A DNA stretch of 64,000 nucleotides from Thermodesulfobium acidiphilum (GTDB lineage Bacteria; Thermodesulfobiota; Thermodesulfobiia; Thermodesulfobiales; Thermodesulfobiaceae): assembly GCF_003057965.1 (NCBI RefSeq), contig NZ_CP020921.1:1710795-1774794 (forward strand), in the 5' to 3' direction. Both the position numbers and the translations under genes were made by a program. Each line of letters starts with the position of its first letter. Within the stretch, counting starts at the first letter, position 1. Of the stretch, positions 42,452 through 50,445 are shown piece by piece. Under the pieces are notes generated by a model. It did no database searches, was not told the origin of the DNA, and saw only the letters and a program-made list of their open reading frames with translations.

Positions 42452-43084
42452 ATGAACAAAATGAGAAGAAAGGAATTTCTAATTTCCGATTCTAAAGAAA
42501 TATGTAACATACTGAACAATTTAGAATATGGAGTCTTGTCTTTAGTTGACTTGAACAATAAACCTTATTCAGTACCACTAAACTTCTTTTATTATGAGAA
42601 CAGCATTTTCTTTCATAGCGCAACTGGTGGTAAAAAAGTTGATATTATAAGAAAAAATCCAATAGGTAGCTTTTTGGCAGTAAAACCCTTTTCTTTTTTG
42701 CCATCTTATTTCAAAAATGAAAAAAACGCATGTTTTGCTGGGCAATTATATGCCTCAATTTATTTAGAAGGAGAAATAACTGAAACAAAGGATAATCTTA
42801 AGAAATGTGAATATTTGAATCTTTTAATGAAAAAATATCAGCCCGAAGGGGGTTTTAATCCTATTGGTATAGATAATATAATTTACCTAAAGGCTATAGA
42901 AAATGTATTATTATTTGAGTTAAAAGTCTCTTTTGTTAGCGCTAAATTTAAATTCGATCAACACAGAAGCTATAAAGACAACAAAGATACAATTGAAAAG
43001 CTAAAAAAGAGAGGCACAAAAACCGATTTAGAAACAGTAAAAATGATAGAAAAATTTTCTTTAAACAATTTTTATCATTTATAA
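42452..43084 (+). CDS. Pyridoxamine 5'-phosphate oxidase-like flavoprotein
   Basis: A 210-residue split-barrel FMN protein of the PNPOx/NimA type. YGVLSLVDLNNKPYSVPLNFFYYENSIFFHSATGGKKVDIIRKNP is the FMN-binding core. It lies eight bases after bioD, so it is transcribed with the biotin genes, and overlaps the convergent bioC by 10 bp. Its function is unknown; members of this family act on nitroimidazoles, flavins or haem. An AAAGG lies just before the ATG; a second ATG four codons later is possible. Confidence 0.82.
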   Translation: MNKMRRKEFLISDSKEICNILNNLEYGVLSLVDLNNKPYSVPLNFFYYENSIFFHSATGGKKVDIIRKNPIGSFLAVKPFSFLPSYFKNEKNACFAGQLYASIYLEGEITETKDNLKKCEYLNLLMKKYQPEGGFNPIGIDNIIYLKAIENVLLFELKVSFVSAKFKFDQHRSYKDNKDTIEKLKKRGTKTDLETVKMIEKFSLNNFYHL

Positions 43085-43842
43085 AAACCAGCAATAAGAT
43101 AACTGTAAGTTGCATATATTTTATTTTTAATCTTAAAATTCTTTTCATAAAAATCACAAAACTTTTTAAACTTCTCTTTAGAACAAAGTGAATCAAAGCT
43201 TGTAAATCTTGCACCAGAAGCTTTATGAAACCTCAAAAATTCAATTGGATTTTGAAAGTATAGTTTCTTGGTACAAACGTATTTATAAATCAAATTTAAA
43301 TCTTTGAAAATATCCAGATAAAAGCCTTCGTCTTTGAGTTTCATTGTAGAACCGAAACCAGAAAAAATGTTAGTTAATTGCATTTCTTTAAAAGTGGGCT
43401 CAATAAAAACTCCAAAATGTATTTGGCCTGTTTCTTTCAAAAGAGATATAAAATTTTTTAAAGTTTTTTCAGGATAAAGAAACCATTGTATAGAGGAAGA
43501 AGATAAAATTAAGTCAAATTGTTTCCCGGAAAAGTCGTAATTTTCAGCATCGCCAATTACAAAATCAAAACCATCTTGACCTTTAAGTTTACTTTTTAGT
43601 TTATTTAAGGCTTTTTCTGAAATATCAATACACGTGTAATTATTGAAGCTAATTGTAACTGATTGAGTTAAACGCCCTGTTCCCGCACCAACCTCTAAAA
43701 CGCTTTCAAAATATTCTGATCCAATATTTAGTGAAATCAAATGTGCTATCTCCTTCTGAATAGGAGTATAGTTTTCATAAAAAAGGGCTCTATCAAATGA
43801 ATTCCTGGTAAAATTTTTTATAGATTGTATTTTTTGGGTCAT
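43075..43842 (-). CDS. bioC: Malonyl-ACP O-methyltransferase BioC
   Basis: A 255-residue methyltransferase that starts pimelate synthesis by methylating malonyl-ACP. Motif I is VLEVGAGTGRLTQS, and FDLILSSSSIQWFLYPEKTLKNF is the BioC-like post-motif. SIKNFTRNSFDRALFYENYTPIQKEIA at the N-terminus also fits. It overlaps the esterase gene by four bases, in the order bioF-esterase-bioC. Confidence 0.9.
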   Translation of the reverse strand: MTQKIQSIKNFTRNSFDRALFYENYTPIQKEIAHLISLNIGSEYFESVLEVGAGTGRLTQSVTISFNNYTCIDISEKALNKLKSKLKGQDGFDFVIGDAENYDFSGKQFDLILSSSSIQWFLYPEKTLKNFISLLKETGQIHFGVFIEPTFKEMQLTNIFSGFGSTMKLKDEGFYLDIFKDLNLIYKYVCTKKLYFQNPIEFLRFHKASGARFTSFDSLCSKEKFKKFCDFYEKNFKIKNKIYATYSYLIAGFYK

Positions 43843-44423
43843 ATGTTTTCAAAAATAATCCTTTCCAAAATTTTTTCTTCAACATAATGATTTGAATATA
43901 GTTTAATAACACTTCCAAAAATCTTTTTTTGAACGTCCATAAAGGCTTTGAGAGGCAAAATTCTATCAATTGTTAAGGCTATAATCAAAATATTTTTATC
44001 ATGAACATACTCTTTAAAATTATTTCTCTTTTTAAGAAATATTAGACCCTCTTTAAGAGAACTGTTTATTTTCGTTTTTACATCCTTTTTAATGCCTATT
44101 CTAGCCCAAAAATCATTAACGCACTTTTCTCTATCCCTTTCAAAAGCTCGAATCATAAGGTCTACAATTCTTTCGTTAACGTAATCAGTGAAATTCAAAA
44201 AGGGAGCTATAAGAATTATTCTTTTTGCATTTAATTTATCAATATCTTTTAAAATTAAGTTTGCCCCCAACGACCATCCTACAAGCATATCTTCTTCCTG
44301 TTTTATTTCATCTAAGTACCATTCCGAAAAATTTGGATCTTGAAATGGAACAATGAACTTATACTTTTTAGATATTTCAGGATATATTTCGCTAAAGCCA
44401 CTCCAGCCGGACAAAAATATCAA
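43839..44423 (-). CDS. Pimeloyl-ACP methyl ester esterase, BioG/BioH-like
   Basis: A 194-residue alpha/beta hydrolase. The nucleophile Ser lies in MLVGWSLGANL (about residue 50), the acid Asp in TIDRILPLKAF and the His in YSNHYVEEK. The opening MIFLSGWSGFSE resembles BioG. It should cut the methyl ester from pimeloyl-ACP after chain extension, completing the pathway begun by BioC. It is bracketed by four-base overlaps with bioF and bioC, which supports this role more than the sequence alone. BioG, BioH and BioV cannot be told apart here. Confidence 0.8.
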   Translation of the reverse strand: MIFLSGWSGFSEIYPEISKKYKFIVPFQDPNFSEWYLDEIKQEEDMLVGWSLGANLILKDIDKLNAKRIILIAPFLNFTDYVNERIVDLMIRAFERDREKCVNDFWARIGIKKDVKTKINSSLKEGLIFLKKRNNFKEYVHDKNILIIALTIDRILPLKAFMDVQKKIFGSVIKLYSNHYVEEKILERIIFENI

Positions 44424-45571
44424 ATTTTTCCTGCCAGTAAGGTAAATGCTTTCTTTATAAATTCAACTTCATCTATGTTTAAGTCGGATCTTAGAGAGAT
44501 TCTGAGTCTTGCTAAATTCTTTGGTACAGTGGGCTCTCTTATAGCTGCTACAAACAAGCCTATATCAAACAATATTTCTTGGGCCATCAAAGTCTTCTTG
44601 CTATCGCCCAATACAACAGGAATAATTTGGGAAGATGAATTTAATGTATTAAAACCTAAAGACTTTAAGTAATTTCTCACATTGTCAGATATCTGAAGAA
44701 GTAACGCCCCGCAAGATGGGTTTTCTTTGACAAATTTTAGCGCTGCAAGATTGGCAGCTATAACAGATGGTGGAAGAGCAGTTGTATATATCAAAGACCT
44801 TGCAAAATTAATAAGATATTCAATTACGACTTTATCTCCAGATAAATATCCGCCTAAGCTTCCTAACGCTTTTGAAAAAGTTCCCACATTAAGGTGAACG
44901 TCATTGTCCAAAGAATATTCGTGTGCTAAACCTCTCCCATTTCCAAATATTCCAGTAGCATGAGCTTCATCTAAAATTAGAAAAGCATCATATTTTTTTG
45001 AAAGTTCAACTAAATTAACCAAATCACATTTGTCTCCATCCATACTAAATATACTTTCCGTAACAACCACCCTATGATTATCTGAACTCTTTAGCATCCT
45101 TTCAAGGTGATCTAAATCGTTATGTCTAAACCTATGAAATCTTGTTCCTATAAGAATAGCTCCATCTATCAGACTTGCATGACAAAGCCTATCCATAAAG
45201 ACTTCGCAATTTTTTGCAATAGATAAAGCTGCAAGATTTGCACAATATCCGCTATTTAATACCAAAGACTTCGCTTTATTTTTAAAATCAGAAATTTCTC
45301 TTTCAAGTTCATCATATAAAATGTTGTTACCAATAATAAGCCTTGAAGAAGATATGCCTGTACCAAACTTCTTTATCCCTTCGATTGACATATTTTTTAT
45401 TATTTCATTATTTGTTAAGCCTAGATAGTTGTTAGATGCCAAATTAAGAAGTTTTTTACCATTTATATTTATATATTTTTCAGCACCATTTGAAATAGGC
45501 CTTATGGATCTGAAGTTGAACTGTGACTTTAGATCTAAGATTTTGTGCTCAAGAAGCTTTAAAAACTCCAT
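44420..45571 (-). CDS. bioF: 8-amino-7-oxononanoate synthase
   Basis: A 383-residue PLP enzyme joining pimeloyl-ACP and alanine. NLASNNYLGLTNNEIIKN, FGTGISSSRLIIGNN, LDEAHATGIFGNGRGLAHE and TFSKALGSLGGYLSG (PLP Lys) are all intact. It is the first gene of the minus-strand biotin arm. The upstream ndk gene ends three bases before its ATG, so it may share that transcript. Confidence 0.95.
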   Translation of the reverse strand: MEFLKLLEHKILDLKSQFNFRSIRPISNGAEKYININGKKLLNLASNNYLGLTNNEIIKNMSIEGIKKFGTGISSSRLIIGNNILYDELEREISDFKNKAKSLVLNSGYCANLAALSIAKNCEVFMDRLCHASLIDGAILIGTRFHRFRHNDLDHLERMLKSSDNHRVVVTESIFSMDGDKCDLVNLVELSKKYDAFLILDEAHATGIFGNGRGLAHEYSLDNDVHLNVGTFSKALGSLGGYLSGDKVVIEYLINFARSLIYTTALPPSVIAANLAALKFVKENPSCGALLLQISDNVRNYLKSLGFNTLNSSSQIIPVVLGDSKKTLMAQEILFDIGLFVAAIREPTVPKNLARLRISLRSDLNIDEVEFIKKAFTLLAGKI

Positions 45572-45574
45572 ATG

Positions 45575-46033
45575 TCATTCTAAATTTTCATATATGTCTC
45601 TATCGATTATTCTTTCATACTCAAGCACTTCGTCTTCTTCGAAAAAGATCTTAATTTCTCTTTCAGCTGAATATACAGAGTCAGATCCGTGTATTACATT
45701 TCTGCCAAGATCCATTGCAAAATCTCCCCTAATAGTGCCTGGAGCAGCATCTCGAGGATTCGTTGTCCCCATCATAGTTCTCACCACAGTAACTGCATCT
45801 TTCCCTTCTAATACTATAGCTACTATTGGACTAGAAGTAATAAAAGAAACAAGATTATCAAAAAATGGCTTTTTCTTATGTTCCGCGTAATGTTCCATCG
45901 CCTTTTCTTTAGAAAGCTGCATAAGTTTGAGGCCAACTATCTTTAAGCCTTTATCCTCAAATCTTGCAAGTATTTTACTTGTTAATTGTCTTTTTACAGC
46001 GTCAGGTTTAATTAACACTAAAGTTCTTTCCAA
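45575..46033 (-). CDS. ndk: Nucleoside diphosphate kinase
   Basis: A 152-residue enzyme exchanging phosphate between nucleoside triphosphates and diphosphates. TLVLIKPDAVKRQL begins it and the catalytic His is in GRNVIHGSDSVYSAEREI. The C-terminus is about 15 residues longer than in the common 137-residue type, ending in EDEVLEYERIIDRDIYENLE. GGAGG precedes the ATG. Confidence 0.96.
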   Translation of the reverse strand: MERTLVLIKPDAVKRQLTSKILARFEDKGLKIVGLKLMQLSKEKAMEHYAEHKKKPFFDNLVSFITSSPIVAIVLEGKDAVTVVRTMMGTTNPRDAAPGTIRGDFAMDLGRNVIHGSDSVYSAEREIKIFFEEDEVLEYERIIDRDIYENLE

Positions 46034-46072
46034 ACTTTTTCCTCCTTAATTAAATTATAAAATTATTATAAA

Positions 46073-46972
46073 TTAATCCTCGAGCCCAAAAATACTAAAA
46101 ATCTTTTCGACAAGATTGTTGAGCTCCTCCTTAGAGTAAAACTCGATGACAAAACGTCCAACATTACCGGAGAATGATATATGAACTGGAGTTTTAAGTT
46201 TTTTTGAGATTTCAATTTCAATAAACTTAAGCTCTTCATCTTGTTCCACCTCTTTTTGACTTTTTAAAGGCTTACATTTGTCTTTAATACTTTTAGAAAA
46301 ACTTTTAATACTTTTCTTATTTGAAAGAAATTCTATTCTTAACTCTTCGGCAACCTTTACCGACAAGTTATCCTTCACAATTCTTCTTGCAAAGTTTAAT
46401 ATTTCTCTCTCATCCTTTAATGAAAGTAGTACCCTTCCATGAGCAGGACTCAAGCTATTGTTCTCTATATATTTTATTACTTCATCAGGCAGTTGAAGAA
46501 GTCTAATTGTATTTGTTACATATGATCTCGATTTCCCAACGGAATTCGCTATCTCTTCATGAGTCATAGAAAATTTATCTTGAAGTTCAAGATATGCTCT
46601 TGCCTCATCAATTGCAGAAAGATTTTCCCTTTGTAAGTTCTCCACTAAAGCAAGTATAGCCATCTGATCATCGGTTACCTCTTTAACTATTGCAGGTATT
46701 TCTGAAAGTCCTATTTTTTCACAGGCCTTAACCCTTCTCTCACCAGATATCAACTCGTAGAATTGACCTTTTTCTCTTACCACTATTGGTTGGAGTACCC
46801 CGTGTTCCTTTATTGATTCAGATAGTTTGAAAATGCTTTCTTCGTCAAACACCTTTCTTGGCTGATAAGGATTTGGAAGTATCTTTTCAAGCAAAACAAA
46901 TTTTAAAACTTTATCAGAGTTATCGTCTCCCAACAAGGCATCAAGACCTCTGCCCATACCTCTTTTAGACAT
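46073..46972 (-). CDS. parB: Chromosome partitioning protein ParB (Spo0J)
   Basis: A 299-residue CTP-dependent DNA clamp. RGMGRGLDALL opens it; QPIVVREKGQFYELISGERRVKACE (CTP-binding GERR) and ALVENLQRENLSAIDEARAY are present, with the HTH in MTHEEIANSVGKSRSYVTNTIRLLQLP and a C-terminal dimer domain. It overlaps parA by eight bases. A parS-like palindrome is at 48676-48699. Confidence 0.96.
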   Translation of the reverse strand: MSKRGMGRGLDALLGDDNSDKVLKFVLLEKILPNPYQPRKVFDEESIFKLSESIKEHGVLQPIVVREKGQFYELISGERRVKACEKIGLSEIPAIVKEVTDDQMAILALVENLQRENLSAIDEARAYLELQDKFSMTHEEIANSVGKSRSYVTNTIRLLQLPDEVIKYIENNSLSPAHGRVLLSLKDEREILNFARRIVKDNLSVKVAEELRIEFLSNKKSIKSFSKSIKDKCKPLKSQKEVEQDEELKFIEIEISKKLKTPVHISFSGNVGRFVIEFYSKEELNNLVEKIFSIFGLED

Positions 46973-47717
46973 TTTTTTCTATCTCCTGTAAAAGGTCTCT
47001 AAACGCACTGCTAACTACTGATTTAGGGTCAAATATTATCATTGGTTTACCAAAGCTTTGCGATTCTACCACTCTCACACTTCTTGGGATCAGCGCATTA
47101 AAAACTTTATTTTTAAAGTGCATCTTTAAATCGTTTAAGACTTCATTTGAAACAACAAGCCTTTGCATAAACATATTAACCAAAATGCCCAGCAAATTGA
47201 GTTCAGGATTAAGCCTGGATTTAATTCTCTCATAGGTATTAATTATCATGCTGAGACCTTCCAGGGCATAAAATTCAGCCTGCATTGTGATAATTAAATC
47301 TCTTGCTGCAGAAAGTCCATTAATGGTCAATATACCTAAAGATGGCGGGGTATCAATAATTATTACGTCAAAATTGTTATAATATTCCAATTTTTTTCTC
47401 AATTTTAAATTTCTATCAGTATCGTCAACCAGTTCAACTTCTGCACCAGCAAGATCTGGATGTGAACAGATTATCTTAAGATTCTCAATACCTGTATCAA
47501 CTGGTTCAACAAATTCTTTCGTTACCAAAAGTTCATACGTCGAAGATAATAGTTTTCTTTTATCGATCCCCAAACCAGTAGTAGCATTACCTTGAGGATC
47601 TAGATCTATTATAAGGGTGTTTTTGTTTATTTCAGCATAGGAAGCGGCTAAATTTACTGCACATGTAGTTTTTCCTACACCACCCTTTTGATTTGCAAAT
47701 ACAATAATTCTTTTCAA
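46965..47717 (-). CDS. parA: Chromosome partitioning ATPase ParA (Soj)
   Basis: A 250-residue deviant-Walker ATPase. KGGVGKTTCAVNLAASYAE (signature Lys), DLDPQGNATTGLG and DVIIIDTPPSLGILTING are present. There is no N-terminal HTH, so it is the chromosomal Soj type. It overlaps the NIF3-like gene by four bases, an unusual partner; parAB more often lie beside rsmG, which is 14 kb away here. Confidence 0.96.
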   Translation of the reverse strand: MKRIIVFANQKGGVGKTTCAVNLAASYAEINKNTLIIDLDPQGNATTGLGIDKRKLLSSTYELLVTKEFVEPVDTGIENLKIICSHPDLAGAEVELVDDTDRNLKLRKKLEYYNNFDVIIIDTPPSLGILTINGLSAARDLIITMQAEFYALEGLSMIINTYERIKSRLNPELNLLGILVNMFMQRLVVSNEVLNDLKMHFKNKVFNALIPRSVRVVESQSFGKPMIIFDPKSVVSSAFRDLLQEIEKNV

Positions 47718-48664
47718 CGTTTTACTCTACAAAGTCCAGAGGTAGGAATAATATTAACACCATTTTTTTCTATTTCATCAAGTATAAAGTTCATCCCAAT
47801 TGAATCTGATGGCATATGACCAGCAATAACAACATTTATACCAAACTTTTTGGCTTCCTCAAGATGATCTTCCTTCATGTGCATTCCCACTATAGTTCCA
47901 ATACCAGCAACAGATAACTTTTCATAAGCATTTTTGCTCCCAGAGGTTCCACCAGTCATGTCTACCCAAATTTTCCCGCAACGATTTTTTTCTGATCCAT
48001 TTACTATTTTTGGCCCAAAATTATGTGCTTGCGCATCCTGATATTCAGGAATTTCAAGCAAGATATCTACAATTTCACCAATAGTTTCAGGCTTCTTTTC
48101 AGCAAAAAGTTCAGTTAGAAATTTTGTAACAATGTTATCGGCCGGAGTATGAATGTTCATAAAGGCAAAACCCAAAAGTTTTGCTGCATCTACAGCTCTG
48201 TTGTGATTAGCAGGATGAACAGAGCGAGAAACTTCAGCAATTCTATTTCCCATAAGATTTTCAGCCAGATTTATTGGTATGCCTTGTGAAAAAAGTATGT
48301 CTTCTTGTATGTGCATAACCCCTTCCAAACCCGGCAAAGATTTTCCTTCAGGATGGTGAGCAAGTATTAGATCTATTCTTTCTCCTTTTTCCCTCAGCTT
48401 ATCAGCAAGAACGATTTCAGGAACTTCCATATCAATTCCAACAAGAATACCTTTTATTATCTGATCTTCTTTTCCATTAAGGATTCGGCTATCGGAGTAT
48501 GGATTTTCCAGAAGCTCTTTGTCAAACCTTGCCTTCTTCTTTTCGTTTAATTCTTCATAATCCTTTTTGATCTTTTCAAGATATCTAAAAACTTCTTCTT
48601 TCCCCCTGGGATCGGCTTCAATGCCCATATTAATAGCTAACTTATAAATCTCGCCTAGTTTCAT
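47714..48664 (-). CDS. NIF3-family metal-binding protein
   Basis: A protein of 316 residues of the NIF3/YbgI type as annotated in thermophiles. LILAHHPEGKSL (metal site His-His), SVHPANHNRAVDAAKLLGFAFMNIHTPADN and VIAGHMPSDSIGMNFILDEIE (C-terminal His and Asp) are the family landmarks. The fold binds two metals; the substrate is unknown. A TTG two codons upstream is possible, but GGAGG is six bases before the ATG at 48664. It overlaps parA, so the two may be expressed together. Confidence 0.82.
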   Translation of the reverse strand: MKLGEIYKLAINMGIEADPRGKEEVFRYLEKIKKDYEELNEKKKARFDKELLENPYSDSRILNGKEDQIIKGILVGIDMEVPEIVLADKLREKGERIDLILAHHPEGKSLPGLEGVMHIQEDILFSQGIPINLAENLMGNRIAEVSRSVHPANHNRAVDAAKLLGFAFMNIHTPADNIVTKFLTELFAEKKPETIGEIVDILLEIPEYQDAQAHNFGPKIVNGSEKNRCGKIWVDMTGGTSGSKNAYEKLSVAGIGTIVGMHMKEDHLEEAKKFGINVVIAGHMPSDSIGMNFILDEIEKNGVNIIPTSGLCRVKR

Positions 48665-48675
48665 AATCAACCTCC

Positions 48676-48699
48676 AAAATGTTTCTCAAGAAACATTTT
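48676..48699. promoter_or_regulatory. Perfect 11-bp palindrome; parS-like or terminator
   Basis: AAAATGTTTCT-CA-AGAAACATTTT. The core TGTTTC...GAAACA has the arms of parS (TGTTTCACGTGAAACA) but the centre TCAA differs from ACGT. It lies 0.96 kb upstream of parA, between two minus-strand genes, where it could instead end transcription of the Usp gene. Confidence 0.45.
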
Positions 48700-48721
48700 T
48701 ATGATAAAACAAAAAATGATA

Positions 48722-49546
48722 TTAATCAAATAGTATAGGAACTCTTGTGTGAAACAATAGATATTCAGCTACGCTCCCCAAAAAAAGTCCTTCAAAGAAA
48801 CCCAGCCCTCTTCTACTCATAATAATCATAGAAATGTTTTCTTTTTCAACAATAGAATTGATTTGTTTAGCGGGGTTTCCTTCTAAGACTAGATATCTGG
48901 CATTCACATTATTTTTTACTAAATCTAAAGTAAGCTTTTCTATAGCTTTATTTGCACCAGATGCCTCTTTTATCAAAAATTTTGGGTCAGATGGCTTTAG
49001 GACATGAACTAAAAGAACTTCATTTATAGCTGAAGAGATCTTTTTTAAAAAATCAAAGGCTTTCATTGAGCTTTTAGAAAAATCAGTGGGGAAAAGCACT
49101 TTCTTTAACCTATTTTCTGGTAATAGAAAGGCACTCTCGGTTTTATAAAACCTTTCAACATAAATAGGTCTTTTTATAGTTCTTATAAAATTAAGCAAGT
49201 TACTTCCGACGAATATATCTTTAAAAAATCCCTCTCCATGTTCTGACGCAAAAAGTAAATTTGCATTGATTTCATCACAATAATCTCTAATTTGCTCAAC
49301 GACGTTCCCAATAAGAATTTCTAAAAAAACATTAACTCCTTCCGAAAGATAGTTATTTATATATGAACTAAAGTGATCAGAAGCAATTTTAACAATCTCC
49401 TTATTCACTTCCAAGATATTTGGGTTTACAACATGAACAAGATGAATTTCACTAATGCCAAACCTTTTAAAGTCGTTGACAGCATTAAAAAGCTTTGAAG
49501 ATTGCTCTGAAAAATCAAGAGCAACTACTACTCTTTCTATTTTCAT
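48722..49546 (-). CDS. Universal stress protein with two Usp domains
   Basis: A 274-residue protein of two Usp units (about residues 1-130 and 150-274). Both start with a VVALDFSEQS/VLFPTDFSKSS strand and end with the nucleotide-binding loop (ASEHGEGFFKDIFVGSNLLNFIRT; MSRRGLGFFEGLFLGSVAEYLL). The second unit keeps the G-x-x-G-x9-G-S pattern best. The ATG has GGAGG upstream. It is separate from the single-domain Usp at 4330. Confidence 0.92.
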   Translation of the reverse strand: MKIERVVVALDFSEQSSKLFNAVNDFKRFGISEIHLVHVVNPNILEVNKEIVKIASDHFSSYINNYLSEGVNVFLEILIGNVVEQIRDYCDEINANLLFASEHGEGFFKDIFVGSNLLNFIRTIKRPIYVERFYKTESAFLLPENRLKKVLFPTDFSKSSMKAFDFLKKISSAINEVLLVHVLKPSDPKFLIKEASGANKAIEKLTLDLVKNNVNARYLVLEGNPAKQINSIVEKENISMIIMSRRGLGFFEGLFLGSVAEYLLFHTRVPILFD

Positions 49547-49663
49547 CTTTCACCTCCAAAAAATGATTTACTAGAATTTATTGTAAACTATAAATATACA
49601 TATACATTAGTAACTCTTTAATAAATTAGAACAAAATAAAAAATTATCTAAACTTGCCTACGT

Positions 49664-50345
49664 GTTGCCTCATTTAAAAACCTAAAGGAAGTTGTATTCG
49701 TTGCCTCACTTAAAATTCTAAACATAACCATAACATATTTTATCTTTATCTTTGCTAATCTTTTTAATAGAATTTCTTACTTCTTCCTTTATGGATATGT
49801 CTTCTAGTAATCTTTTTTGAAGTTTTACTATTTCTCTTTGAAGTTCAGCTGGATTTAATTTTGTATACTGTTCTCTTAACTTTTCTTTATCTATTTTTTC
49901 TACACCAAGATTTTCTAATATTCTTTGATAAGGAGTTCTTGCTTTATCATATTTTTTTGTAACTTTACTTTCATATTCTTTCTTTTGAGATTTATTTCAT
50001 TACAGGCTGAAAAAAGTTTATATATAACTTTAAGCTTTAATAAAGCTTTTTTAAAGTCATTAGCTCAACTTCTCTATCATATCTAAAATAACCAACTTAC
50101 TATCTTCTCGTGACTAGCTAAAAAAACATGCATAACTACGATTGTATCCAGTCAAAGCTATTAGATCATCTAAAATAATGCCTTTTTGTTTCTTGTTTGC
50201 TTTTTTATATCTTTTTGCAATTTCACTCACCACTGCTTTTCTTTCCTTCATCGTTAACCCCATTTCTAGCCTCCAGAGTTATAGTAACTACTATTCTAAG
50301 AGACTTTTTATTTTCATTTAGATTTTTGATGAAGCAATTCGAATA
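49664..50345 (-). mobile_element. Decayed insertion sequence with terminal repeats
   Basis: The left end carries TTGCCTCATTTAAAA (49665-49679) and a near-identical direct copy (49700-49715). The right end carries the inverted form, TTTTTGATGAAGCAA (about 50331-50345). The interior holds fragments of a transposase with an internal deletion. The type resembles integrase-like (IS1202/ISNCY) elements. This accounts for the 880 bp between the Usp gene and trpE. Confidence 0.6.
49718..50263 (-). pseudogene. Remnant of an integrase-type transposase
   Basis: The N-terminal piece (from ATG 50263, with GGAGG upstream) reads MGLTMKERKAVVSEIAK then DLIALTGYNRSYACFFS and hits a stop. The C-terminal piece, ending at 49718, reads RTPYQRILENLGVEK then LREQYTKLNPAELQREIVKLQKRL. 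These are the two ends of integrase-core transposases with a DDE domain; the catalytic middle (roughly 250-300 codons) is missing and the middle section contains stops and frameshifts. The element is inactive. Confidence 0.7.
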
Positions 50346-50346
50346 G

Positions 50347-50374
50347 TTGACACAATACATTTTTTTGTTATCAT
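50347..50374 (+). promoter_or_regulatory. trp operon promoter candidate
   Basis: TTGACA (50347-50352) and TATCAT (50369-50374) are 16 bp apart, about 70 bp upstream of trpE. CTTAG-A-CTAAG (50405-50415) lies downstream and could be an operator. The -35 box abuts the right end of the insertion-sequence remnant. No Trp-rich leader peptide is seen. Confidence 0.5.
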
Positions 50375-50445
50375 AAAGAAAGTTAATTAATTAAAGTTAT
50401 TTAGCTTAGACTAAGGTAAATTAGATGAGAAGAGAGGAGAGAAGT

